DNA of 64,000 nt, from assembly GCA_910575475.1 (NCBI GenBank), contig CAJTGD010000006.1, positions 122,208 through 186,207 of the forward strand, read 5' to 3'. The notes under the pieces are model-generated. The model searched no databases. It saw only the letters and a list, made by a program, of their open reading frames with translations, and was not told the origin of the DNA. Within the stretch, counting starts at the first letter, position 1; every line of letters starts with the position of its first letter. The DNA is from Lachnospiraceae bacterium (lineage in GTDB: Bacteria > Bacillota > Clostridia > Lachnospirales > Lachnospiraceae). A program made the translations under genes and the position numbers. This document shows positions 42,219 through 50,168 of this stretch, piece after piece.

Positions 42219-42986
42219 TCAATAAGTAATATTCTTCGCGCGGATGATATTGTACTTGATGATCGAGGTATTGATATATTCATTGGCGTACAGGATCGGG
42301 CTGTCACTGGTATCGTAGTTGACGCCCTTTAAGTACAGCAGCGGCATGTCCGGCAGATCCCGGAGCTCTGCGTACCCGGACAGACATTCCATTTCAGAGG
42401 ACATGATCGTATCGATCTCCACCTTGTCCCATTCACATTTTTTCCCGGATACATGATAAATGTATTTGAACACGGAATCCTCGTATCTGCTGAATTCCCG
42501 GAAGGACGCCTCGTCCCCTACCTGGGAGGCGCTGAAATAATCCCGGCAGAATACGCAGAACTGCCCGTCCGCCAGAAATATTTTCTCGGCGATCACAAGC
42601 TCCTCGTCTTCTTTCATATGAAGGAGCCCGCAGATCGCTTCATCCCGGGGGATTTTTTTGATGTCTCCCAGTTTGACCGACGGCTCGTAACCGCTGTTTT
42701 TGATCATCTGCGAAAATTCCATGCAGGGGTTAAAGTGGACCTTGATGTTCAGGGAATCCACGTTGACAAAGGTACCTCTCCCCTGCCTGCGGAAAATGAG
42801 TCCCTCCGCCGCCAGGTCATTGAGCGCCTGACGGATCGTAATGCGGCTGACGCCGATGATCTCGGCAAGGCGTTCCTCTCTGGGAAGCTTGTTGTCTTTC
42901 TGCAGATCCATGGTGCCGATATATTTCTGAATCTCAAATCTGGCCCGGTCGGACAGGGAAAATGCGTTTAGCTTAAAGTTGGACAT
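42219..42986 (-). CDS. GntR-family regulator, HutC/UTRA subfamily
   Basis: 255 residues. N-terminal winged helix (LPREERLAEIIGVSRITIRQALNDLAAEGLIFRRQGRGTF is split over residues 33-72) and a C-terminal UTRA ligand domain. AAAAGGAG precedes the ATG. It has its own promoter and is separated from the permease/deaminase operon by a bidirectional terminator. It likely senses a nucleobase-related metabolite for the neighbouring genes; this is from proximity only. Confidence 0.88.
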   Translation of the reverse strand: MSNFKLNAFSLSDRARFEIQKYIGTMDLQKDNKLPREERLAEIIGVSRITIRQALNDLAAEGLIFRRQGRGTFVNVDSLNIKVHFNPCMEFSQMIKNSGYEPSVKLGDIKKIPRDEAICGLLHMKEDEELVIAEKIFLADGQFCVFCRDYFSASQVGDEASFREFSRYEDSVFKYIYHVSGKKCEWDKVEIDTIMSSEMECLSGYAELRDLPDMPLLYLKGVNYDTSDSPILYANEYINTSIIKYNIIRAKNITY

Positions 42987-43021
42987 ACAGATCTCCTTTT
43001 CATAACATACATTTCACTCCA

Positions 43022-43050
43022 AGCATAAAGGATAAGCGGGAATCTGTCAA
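43022..43050 (-). promoter_or_regulatory. promoter of the GntR-type gene
   Basis: Minus strand TTGACA (43045-43050), 17-bp spacer, TATGCT (43022-43027), with the ribosome site 30 bp further on. Confidence 0.7.
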
Positions 43051-43072
43051 TACAGGTGTGAATTTGTGTGTA

Positions 43073-43104
43073 AAAAATGCGCACCCGGCTGAGTGCGCAT
43101 TTTT
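43073..43104. terminator. bidirectional intrinsic terminator
   Basis: Perfect 12-bp arms AAAAATGCGCAC and GTGCGCATTTTT with an 8-base loop. It ends the deaminase-permease operon 6 bp past the small TM gene and insulates the GntR gene. Confidence 0.9.
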
Positions 43105-43109
43105 GTACT

Positions 43110-43274
43110 TTACGGCTGCCATGAAGAAAACGCATATGTCATGACAAACAGGCTGACGATCAGCAATACATTTCCTGTCATGATCAGTGCGGGCACGGAA
43201 CAGAGACAGGCCATAAAGGAACCGATTCCCATGATGATCGTTCCGACCAGAGCTGCCAGTTTATATTTTCCCAT
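43110..43274 (-). CDS. 54-residue membrane protein of the nucleobase permease operon
   Basis: Starts at ATG 43274, 13 bp after the permease stop, with AAGGAG upstream. Two hydrophobic helices (about 5-28, LAALVGTIIMGIGSF onward, and 30-48, IMTGNVLLIVSLFVM) make a two-TM hairpin. No family is recognised. Its position between the permease and a strong terminator suggests an accessory subunit or chaperone of the permease. Confidence 0.7.
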   Translation of the reverse strand: MGKYKLAALVGTIIMGIGSFMACLCSVPALIMTGNVLLIVSLFVMTYAFSSWQP

Positions 43275-43287
43275 AATAATCTCCTTC

Positions 43288-44556
43288 CTACTGTGCGACT
43301 TGTTTCTTCGTTACTTTCATCAGGATCGGATAGAGCGCGCCGCCGATGATCAGGCCTTTGAGCGCAGGCAGCCCGAATGGGATCAGGTAGACTCCGGCAA
43401 GCGCGATCGCCCAGGTCAGCCATGAAACCGCGTTAAACTGCGCAAATTTTACACTGCCCAGATCCTTGTACTCTCCCTTGTGGATGATAAAGTAATCTGC
43501 CAGGATGATGCCCGGAAGCGGAGGTACGATGGTTCCCAGCAGGTCCAGGAAGGAAAACAGAAATCCGACCTGGTAGGGCCTGCACAGTGTAGCAAGCGCG
43601 GAGATGGCAAGCAGTACCACAATGATCTTCTGACGGTCCATGTGAAATGCATTGGACAGGTTCAGGGATGTGGAATACAGGTTCGATGCATTTGTGGTAA
43701 AAATGTTGGTTGTCATCAGGATCAGGCACGGAACCAGAAGCCCCATGGACAGCAGTACATTTGTCAGGTCGCTGTCGCCTACCGCAACGGAGGTGATGGT
43801 TCCGCAGAGGATCATGAAGATATTTCCGCCCAGCAGTCCGGTCAGGGTCGCCGCGATGGCTTCCTTTGTGGACTTCGCGTAGCGCATGATGTCCGCGATG
43901 CAGGTGGAGGTGGACAAAATCCAGGTTCCGATCACGACAGTGATTCCGCTGGATAACGTAATGTGCCCCTCCGGTGTATAATTCCAAAGCCCGTCCAGCC
44001 CGACCATGCCTACGGCACGGATGGAGGTGGCCAGCGACAGGAAGATGATCGCGGGGATCGCGATGTATCCCAGGATGCTGATGGCTTTGATTCCCTTCAT
44101 CGCGAAGATTCCCATCACCACTGCGCTGACTGCCATGCAGATCAGCTCCGCAATGTCGCCGAAGCCGAAGGCCTGGGCGATAAAATGTCCGTAGGTAGCG
44201 GCCTGAATGGTGTACCAGCCGATATTTACGATGGGCACGAACATGGACGCGATCCGGGAGCCTTTTTCCCCGAAACTGTAGCGCGTCATCAGGGCAAAGG
44301 TCAGTCCGGTCCTGCTGGCAATGATGCTGACCAGGATCGCGATGGCGCTTAAGAAAACATTTCCCAGGAGGACCGCGAGCAGGATCATTTTAAAATCCAG
44401 TCCGGCGGAAAGCCCGCCCCCTGCCATCATGCTGGTGATGACAAATACGAAACCGGTCCAGACGATGGTCAGGCTGAAATAACTTTTCCGTTCGCTTTCC
44501 GGTACGGCGGAGAGCGAAAATTCGGTATCTTGTTGTTGTGCTTGATCTTTTTCCAT
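43288..44556 (-). CDS. NCS1-type nucleobase permease (cytosine permease-like)
   Basis: 422 residues from ATG 44556 (AAGGAGATACAA upstream). About twelve TMs. The family signature ALMTRYSFGEKGSRIASM follows TM3, and GWYTIQAATYG is typical of CodB/PurP-type symporters. It is cotranscribed with the nucleoside deaminase upstream, so the likely substrate is cytosine, guanine or a related base. Confidence 0.88.
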   Translation of the reverse strand: MEKDQAQQQDTEFSLSAVPESERKSYFSLTIVWTGFVFVITSMMAGGGLSAGLDFKMILLAVLLGNVFLSAIAILVSIIASRTGLTFALMTRYSFGEKGSRIASMFVPIVNIGWYTIQAATYGHFIAQAFGFGDIAELICMAVSAVVMGIFAMKGIKAISILGYIAIPAIIFLSLATSIRAVGMVGLDGLWNYTPEGHITLSSGITVVIGTWILSTSTCIADIMRYAKSTKEAIAATLTGLLGGNIFMILCGTITSVAVGDSDLTNVLLSMGLLVPCLILMTTNIFTTNASNLYSTSLNLSNAFHMDRQKIIVVLLAISALATLCRPYQVGFLFSFLDLLGTIVPPLPGIILADYFIIHKGEYKDLGSVKFAQFNAVSWLTWAIALAGVYLIPFGLPALKGLIIGGALYPILMKVTKKQVAQ

Positions 44557-44569
44557 TTGTATCTCCTTA

Positions 44570-44660
44570 TGTATACCCAAGGGTATCCCGTTATGGCCAT
44601 GCGGCCGTTTCATAAGGTATACCCGGGGCGCCCATTATGGCCATCCGGCCATTTCACAGG
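44570..44660. repeat. two tandem GTATACCC repeats
   Basis: GTATACCC-AAGGGTATCCC-GTTATGGCC (44571-44598) and GGTATACCC-GGGGCGCCC-ATTATGGCC (44616-44642), with GGCCAT/ATGGCC pairings between. They lie between deaminase and permease genes. A longer palindromic relative closes the adenine deaminase gene at 61551-61598. Confidence 0.7.
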
Positions 44661-44706
44661 GGAAATCCCCAGGGCATGAACCATAATTTTTCTTGCAGCA
44701 TATCCG

Positions 44707-45189
44707 TTATTTATTCCAGAATCCTTTGTGTACTTCCGCGGCCAGCGGAGCGATCTCCGGGAACGGCCCGACCACCTGGATGTCCTTCTGTCCCTTTGCA
44801 AAGACCTCTCTGCAGGGAAGGTCGAAGGTGGGGTTCTGCTCATCGGAGCCAGTCAGGGAGAGCAGCTCCCGCTCGGTCATGGCATAGACGACCCGTCCGA
44901 TATTGCCCCAGTAAATGGCTCCGGAGCACATGGCGCAGGGCTCCGCGGTGGAGTACAGTGTGCAGTTCCATAAGAAATCCTTCTCATACAGGACAGACGC
45001 CCGCTCTACCAGCTGGGTCTCCGCGTGTCCGGTACATTTCTTAGAGGAGATCTCCACATTCTCCTGCTCCAGCAGGATATTGCCCTCCGCGTCCACCAGG
45101 ATCGCGCCGAAGGGGGTGTTGCCCGCCTCACGGGAATGTTTGGAGATTTCAATGCAGCGTTTCAGATAGTATTCGTGTTCTTTGTACAT
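44707..45189 (-). CDS. nucleoside/nucleobase deaminase, CDA superfamily
   Basis: About 160 residues; ATG 45189 is preferred, ATG 45201 is possible. Zinc motif GHAETQLVERA (HAE) and TAEPCAMCSGAIYWG (PCxxC) are intact. The length and C-terminal region fit guanine deaminase/TadA-like free-base deaminases rather than tRNA-editing TadA. It is the first gene of the operon with the NCS1 permease, which would import its substrate. Confidence 0.87.
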   Translation of the reverse strand: MYKEHEYYLKRCIEISKHSREAGNTPFGAILVDAEGNILLEQENVEISSKKCTGHAETQLVERASVLYEKDFLWNCTLYSTAEPCAMCSGAIYWGNIGRVVYAMTERELLSLTGSDEQNPTFDLPCREVFAKGQKDIQVVGPFPEIAPLAAEVHKGFWNK

Positions 45190-45504
45190 CGTTTTTCTCA
45201 TTCCTTTCTTGTCTTGTATTTGCTATACATGTAAATAGAGTAATATGTAATAGGTATTACCTTAAGAAAATTGTAACATAAAAATAAATTATTGTAAATG
45301 CGGCAATATAAACAATAAAATTATGAAAAATAGGGCAGATTGCACAAAAGAAGGGACAGTGTTATTGCTGGCACGGCATCGTGTACCATGCGGAGAGGCG
45401 TTCGGGTCAGGCTGGCAAATCCCCCATTGACGATACATTGCGCGATTGATACAATAACAAGAGAAACTTGTGCGACGGTTCAACAGGATTCAGGGAAAGA
45501 GTGA
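45190..45504. promoter_or_regulatory. upstream region of the deaminase operon
   Basis: Contains GTAATA-GG-TATTAC (45247-45260), a 14-bp inverted repeat in the likely promoter zone and a candidate regulator site. The rest, up to the nuclease-like gene, is AT-rich with a TACAAT box near 45440-45450 on the plus strand. I recognise no purine riboswitch fold. Confidence 0.4.
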
Positions 45505-46095
45505 ATGATGCTGTATGATAAGGACATCCGTGAGCCGCTTTTTGATTTTCTGGAAGCGTATTACGGAAAAGTGAGGATTTTGGAAGAGAAGCAGATGGGA
45601 AGGTCCCGGGCGGATATCGTGATGGTGCTGCCGTCTGCGCTTGTGGGGATCGAGATCAAGAGCGACGCGGACACCTACGCCAGGCTTACCCGGCAGGTGA
45701 AGGATTACGACCAGTATTTTGATTATAATTATGTGGCGGCGGGGGTAAGCCATGCCATGCACATTGAGGAGCATGTGCCGGAATGGTGGGGGATCATCAC
45801 CGTTGAGCAGGTGGACGGGGAGGCGGATTTTTATATTCTGCGCAAGCCGAAGGAGAATCCCAAGGTGAACCGGAAGAAGCAGCTGGGGCTTTTGTGGCGT
45901 CCAGAGCTGGCGCACATCCAGGAATTGAATCATCTGCCCAGATACCGGCAGCGGAGCAAGCAGTTTGTGACAGAGAAGATCCTTCTTGGGGTTCCTGAGG
46001 AGAGCCTGCGTAGGCAGATCAGCCAGGAACTGTTCGAGCGGGATTATACACGGATCGCGGAGACGATCATGGAATATAAAAGAGGCCGCAGGTGA
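45505..46095 (+). CDS. sce7726-type PD-(D/E)XK nuclease-like protein
   Basis: 196 residues; two ATGs (45505, 45508) can serve. The core RADIVMVLP...GIEIKSD gives the D...ExK nuclease triad, followed by RLTRQVKDYDQYFD. This pattern matches sce7726-family proteins, small nuclease-fold proteins of unknown role often found in accessory DNA. It stands alone, convergent with nothing close. Confidence 0.65.
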   Translation: MMLYDKDIREPLFDFLEAYYGKVRILEEKQMGRSRADIVMVLPSALVGIEIKSDADTYARLTRQVKDYDQYFDYNYVAAGVSHAMHIEEHVPEWWGIITVEQVDGEADFYILRKPKENPKVNRKKQLGLLWRPELAHIQELNHLPRYRQRSKQFVTEKILLGVPEESLRRQISQELFERDYTRIAETIMEYKRGRR

Positions 46096-46395
46096 TCAGG
46101 ACTTTGCAGCCGGAAGTGCAGGAATCAGTTTTATGTCTATAAATCAAGGGAAAAGAAAAAGGGGTACACGTCATGCGAATGATGGCAGGAAGTATCTATA
46201 TGATATTCTGGCAATAAAAAAAGAAACGAGCAGCCCGCTTGAGTGAAACACTGTACGGTAAAAACCCATTTCTTATTTTTGATAATAATCTATTTTTGAT
46301 TTCTGTCAATCCCCTATTTTGATTTTTTTAAACATACAAAATGCAGCTGCATTAACAGGCGCAAAAGTGCGATAGTACAGATTTTGCGAATGGAT
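46096..46395. other. intergenic region with direct repeats and a 14-bp palindrome
   Basis: Holds a CTGTACGG half-site (46251-46258) and three imperfect copies of CTATTTTTGAT spaced about 18 bp (46270-46328). It also has the perfect palindrome AATGCAGCTGCATT (46340-46353). On the minus strand a TTGACA lies among the repeats. No gene is visible. Confidence 0.4.
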
Positions 46396-46464
46396 GTGCA
46401 GGTTGGATGATCTTTTAGACCATCCAACCTGCACAGGTAAAAATTTTTCCAACTGTACGGCTGC
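46396..46464. repeat. GGTTGGATG palindrome, copy 2, plus GTAC motif
   Basis: GTGCAGGTTGGATG (46396-46409) pairs perfectly with its complement at 46421-46434, followed by AACTGTACGGCTGC (46451-46464). It lies 4 bp past the ABC permease stop on the minus strand, so it probably ends that operon. Confidence 0.75.
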
Positions 46465-46467
46465 GGC

Positions 46468-47598
46468 TCACGGCCTGGCCGCCCGGGAACCGCAGCGGCG
46501 CAGGGACATGCATACATACAGCAGAAACCAGACCACGCAGTGCACCGCCAGGACCGCCACTTCCTTTCCCAGGCCGCCGCTTCCGTTCAGCAGTTTCATC
46601 AGCCCGTAAAATGTGGCGCTGGAGGGCAGCAGATAGCTCAGTGTATGCAGGACGCCTCCTGCCGGAAACAGCAGGTAAAACAGGATCGGCGGTGCGAGGA
46701 AGAGGATCATGACGAGCTTGATATATACGATCCCGACCATCAGGCTCTCTGAAAATTTTGCGATAAACAGCCCTGTCAGCGCGGCGATGAAGGCGGACAG
46801 GACGATCAGGAGCAGCAGCGGGAGAAGCTGCGCCGCTCTGAGCCGGATGCAGATGAGAGCGGTCAGCACCGTGGAAATTGTTCCGCCGAGAAAGCCGACC
46901 ATGATCTTCTGCAGGGCATACTGAGCCTTCGTCATGGGAAGGATCTCATTGATATAGAGGATTCCGTCCTCTTTTTCGCTGATGATGCTCATGGCGTTGA
47001 AGGTGCATCCCATGAACATGGCCGTGACCATGGTGATCACGATCAGCAGATGCTTCATCATTTCACCGTCGGCGGGGGAGGGAAACATTTCTATTTTATA
47101 TTGGGACATCAGGCCGCGGTCGGCATAGAGCGCAGGCAGAAGGTCAGCGGACGCGGCGATCCGGGTGGTCTCGTCGCCGGAGCGGAAGGCCCGGATGCCG
47201 GAGCCGCTGGACGGAATGCCGGAACCATCGGACGGGATGCTGGAGCCGCCGGATAGGATGCCGGAATCGCCGGCTTGGATCTCGGAGGTGCCGGACATGC
47301 TGCCGGAAGCATCAGACAGGATGCCAATCACCTGGGTGGAAGGCTCTATGACGGCGGCTTCGAGCTGCTCCAGGGTGTCATATTCTGTGACCGAGCCGTA
47401 TTGACGGAGCCAGGAAACGGTTTCCGCAGACAGGTCATTTTTCAGGATGCCGAAGGCAGATTCCGCCGCGGCGGAAAAATTCAGATCTGACAGGAGATTC
47501 AGCGCCAGTCCCACCAGAATGGGCAGCAAAAATGTTAGAATGCACAGCTTGTCACGCCGGATGGATTTCATTTGATAGTTCAGTGCGGTTCGGTTCAT
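46468..47598 (-). CDS. ABC-2 type permease 1 with Ser/Gly-rich repeat insert
   Basis: 376 residues: TM1 about 17-37, an extracytoplasmic domain of about 140 residues, then five TMs from about 182 to the C-terminus. Residues 95-140 form a low-complexity insert of SDGSG/SGGSS-like repeats lying outside the membrane. The start is 3 bp from the stop of permease 2. With permease 2 and the ATPase it builds an exporter. It is like bacteriocin/lantibiotic immunity or linearmycin-type transporters, but the substrate is unknown. Confidence 0.82.
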   Translation of the reverse strand: MNRTALNYQMKSIRRDKLCILTFLLPILVGLALNLLSDLNFSAAAESAFGILKNDLSAETVSWLRQYGSVTEYDTLEQLEAAVIEPSTQVIGILSDASGSMSGTSEIQAGDSGILSGGSSIPSDGSGIPSSGSGIRAFRSGDETTRIAASADLLPALYADRGLMSQYKIEMFPSPADGEMMKHLLIVITMVTAMFMGCTFNAMSIISEKEDGILYINEILPMTKAQYALQKIMVGFLGGTISTVLTALICIRLRAAQLLPLLLLIVLSAFIAALTGLFIAKFSESLMVGIVYIKLVMILFLAPPILFYLLFPAGGVLHTLSYLLPSSATFYGLMKLLNGSGGLGKEVAVLAVHCVVWFLLYVCMSLRRCGSRAARP

Positions 47599-47601
47599 GG
47601 T

Positions 47602-48744
47602 TCATCCCTCCCTTTTCATTTCCAGCGCGAGTGTCCATTTTGCCAGGAAAAACAGCAGGAAGACGGCGCTCGCACAGGCGGCATAATAGAAAATGCTGAC
47701 AGTGGGTCTCCGGAAATAGGCATGCTTCATTGCCATAAACAGATGGTACATGGGGTGAAATTTCATCCAGCCGAATTCGATGCCCATCTGCCCTGCCATG
47801 AATACCGGGGTGGTGATGAAGATCGCCAGCACCAGGTACAGTAGGGAAAATTGTTTGAAATCCGGCAGCGCGACGGCGCATAAAAATCCCACCAGCGCCA
47901 TGATCAGGGACAGGATGCCTGCATGGAGCAGGACGGCTGGAAGCACGGCCAGGCCCTCTGCCGGCCCCAGGCTGATGAGCGTCAGCAACGCGGTAAATGT
48001 CAGGTCGGCAAGCAGGATCAGGTCCAGCTTGGACAGGATGAATGCGGAGCTTTGCACAGGGAGAACGGCATGGATCCGGATCACGCCCATTTCCTTTTCC
48101 TTAAACAGCATGGCGGCCAGACCTAAAAATCCGACGGCTGCCAGTTCAAAAAAGAGAAATTCAGCAGTGATCTCCCGGCGGTTCTTCATTTCCTTGCCGT
48201 CGTTTCCGATGCATGCCGCCGGGCGCGTATCTTCCGATTCCATCCTGAAAACCGCGTAAGCGGCCCTCAGATTGTCCAGGGTATCCATCCCGCAGGAAAC
48301 CATATGGATCCGCGGAGTTTCTCCGGAAAGATCGATTCCCACGGAATATCCGTCTGCGCAGGATTCCTGTAACTCGTCCATTGTGCTTACATAGATCAGG
48401 TTGGGCAGTGAAGCACCTACAGCCCGGAGCGGACTGTCATCCAGGGCAGAGCCATTGTCCGGAAGGCTGGTGTCATCCCGGCTCGGGCCGCTGCTATGGA
48501 TGCCGGTGCTAACCCGGCTCGGGCCGCTGTCATGGATGCTTGTTCCGTCCCGGCCTGTCCCGCTGTCCTGCATATGCTCCAGGTCATAACAGTACACCGG
48601 AAATAGTTCATCATCCAGGTTGACATACACGAAATGGATATAGCAGGAGTACAGGATCAGGGACCCGGCCGCAAGCAGAAAAAACTTAGCAGACAACATA
48701 AGCCGGAAATCCTTTTTCATCAGTGCAAAAAAACTGTTTCTCAT
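47602..48744 (-). CDS. ABC-2 type permease 2 with 12-residue repeat insert
   Basis: 380 residues with the same plan as permease 1: TM1 about 20-40, an external domain, and about five later TMs. Residues 60-106 are a repeat region with a 12-residue period (HDSGPSRVSTGI, HSSGPSRDDTSL), encoded by 36-bp tandem units. Its start overlaps the ATPase stop (ATGA). It is probably the second half of a heterodimeric exporter. Confidence 0.82.
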   Translation of the reverse strand: MRNSFFALMKKDFRLMLSAKFFLLAAGSLILYSCYIHFVYVNLDDELFPVYCYDLEHMQDSGTGRDGTSIHDSGPSRVSTGIHSSGPSRDDTSLPDNGSALDDSPLRAVGASLPNLIYVSTMDELQESCADGYSVGIDLSGETPRIHMVSCGMDTLDNLRAAYAVFRMESEDTRPAACIGNDGKEMKNRREITAEFLFFELAAVGFLGLAAMLFKEKEMGVIRIHAVLPVQSSAFILSKLDLILLADLTFTALLTLISLGPAEGLAVLPAVLLHAGILSLIMALVGFLCAVALPDFKQFSLLYLVLAIFITTPVFMAGQMGIEFGWMKFHPMYHLFMAMKHAYFRRPTVSIFYYAACASAVFLLFFLAKWTLALEMKREG

Positions 48745-49625
48745 CCGTCCAGCCCCCTTCCCGTACAGCGGATAAATACATCCTCCAGGGTAGGCTCCTG
48801 GGAATGGACGCTGAGGATCTCATCGTGAGGAAAGGAAAAACCATGCTCCAGCTCTGCGGCATCCAGGGTTTTCGTCCGCCGTTCCTTTTTCGGATCTGAA
48901 AGCGCGGTTCCGGATTCTCCGTGATACAGGTATTCCACCTCGATTTGATTGCTGCTGTTCTGCTCTTTCAGATTTCGGGGCGTATCCAGTGCGGCGATCT
49001 GCCCGTTGGAGATAAATGCGACCCGGTCGCAGAGCAGGTCCGCATCCACCATGTTATGTGTGGTAAGAAACACGGTGGTCCCTTTTTGGCGCTCCTCCTC
49101 AATGATCCTGCGGAACAGCACGGCGCCGGAGGGATCCAGCCCGCTGATGGGCTCGTCCAAAAATAAAAGCTCAGGGCTGCTGATCAGCGCCCGCGCCATA
49201 CTGACACGCTGCCGCATCCCTTTAGAATAAGAAGAAACAGGCTTTTTCAGGAAATCCCGTTTAAACTCCAGCATTTCCAGCAATTCCTCCGGATCCCGGA
49301 CATTTTCCCGGGGATAAAAGGAAGAAAAATAGTTCAGGTTATCGAGTGCGCTTAAGTTGGCGTACAGATAAGGAAATTCAAACAGTACGCCGATCTTCTG
49401 GAAAAAATCCTGCGTATGGGTCTCCGAAATATCTTTTCCAAACAGGGCTGCCCGTCCGCCGTGGCCTTTCAGGATCCCGGTGAGGATTTTCTGGGTGGTG
49501 GATTTTCCGGAGCCGTTGGGCCCCAGAAATCCGAAAATTTCCCCTTTTTCCACTGTAAAATTCAGGCCATGGAGCGCCTGCTTCTCCTTTCCGTAAGAAA
49601 AGGTCAGGTCTTTGACTTCAATCAT
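48741..49625 (-). CDS. ABC transporter ATP-binding protein (BcrA/NatA type)
   Basis: 294 residues from ATG 49625, which overlaps the small TM gene stop (ATGATTGA). Walker A GPNGSGKST, signature YSKGMRQRVSMARAL, Walker B LLFLDEPISGLDPSG and switch His FLTTHNMVDAD are intact. A C-terminal domain of about 75 residues follows. It powers permeases 1 and 2. Confidence 0.92.
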   Translation of the reverse strand: MIEVKDLTFSYGKEKQALHGLNFTVEKGEIFGFLGPNGSGKSTTQKILTGILKGHGGRAALFGKDISETHTQDFFQKIGVLFEFPYLYANLSALDNLNYFSSFYPRENVRDPEELLEMLEFKRDFLKKPVSSYSKGMRQRVSMARALISSPELLFLDEPISGLDPSGAVLFRRIIEEERQKGTTVFLTTHNMVDADLLCDRVAFISNGQIAALDTPRNLKEQNSSNQIEVEYLYHGESGTALSDPKKERRTKTLDAAELEHGFSFPHDEILSVHSQEPTLEDVFIRCTGRGLDG

Positions 49626-49773
49626 CCTCATCACCCCATTTTCCGCGCTGATGCTGCTTCTTTTCCTGCGCCCGCCGGCTCCACCATTTCATGAACTTTA
49701 CCTTCAGGGGCAGTGAAACTGCCAGCACTGCCGCAATGACCAGCCACCAATACCATTCCAATCCTAAAAACAT
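49618..49773 (-). CDS. 51-residue membrane protein leading the ABC exporter operon
   Basis: ATG 49773 has GGAGGTG 8 bases upstream. A Trp-rich TM (about 4-22: GLEWYWWLVIAAVLAVSL) is followed by a basic tail, then an acidic end (KWGDEDD). Its stop overlaps the ATPase start, so it is the coupled first gene. It resembles short leader membrane proteins of peptide exporters, but I recognise no family. Confidence 0.7.
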   Translation of the reverse strand: MFLGLEWYWWLVIAAVLAVSLPLKVKFMKWWSRRAQEKKQHQRGKWGDEDD

Positions 49774-50168
49774 GTTATGCACCTCCTTCATATTTGTACA
49801 GCAAATTGCATTTCTGCCCTTGCCGCTCACACGGCGCTGCGGATTTGTTGCGCGGCATCCGGTCAATACAACCGTGTGCTGTATGGAGACAGTGTAATGG
49901 AGCGGTGTAAAATCCGTGTGAAGATGACGTGAAGCGGAAGTAAAATCGTTCCAACCGTACAGTTAGAAATCATTTGAAAATATGCCGCCTGTAAGGAGGT
50001 GTAGAACAATAAGTGATATTGATTGCGCGGGACAAATGATAAATCTGTGAAAAAATAAATTGCCTTTACTGGAAATGATGATATAATGTAAAAAGTTTCC
50101 AACCGTACAGGTGGAAAAATTTTCATACGTACAAATGGAAAAGTCCGCTGCAAAAGGAGAAATGAACC
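49774..50168. promoter_or_regulatory. divergent promoter region with three GTAC-centred palindromes
   Basis: Plus strand: TTGCCT (50061-50066), 16 bp, TATAAT (50083-50088) for the MFS gene. Downstream of this start lie TTTCCAACCGTACAGGTGGAAA-type palindromes at 50097-50118 and 50121-50143. A third, TTCCAACCGTACAGTTAGAA, lies at 49949-49968 toward the ABC operon. Sites flanking both promoters look like operators. No further gene is visible. Confidence 0.55.

Noticed and set aside
45190..45504. Purine riboswitch before the deaminase/permease operon
   Set aside because: The conserved loop sequences of that riboswitch could not be found.
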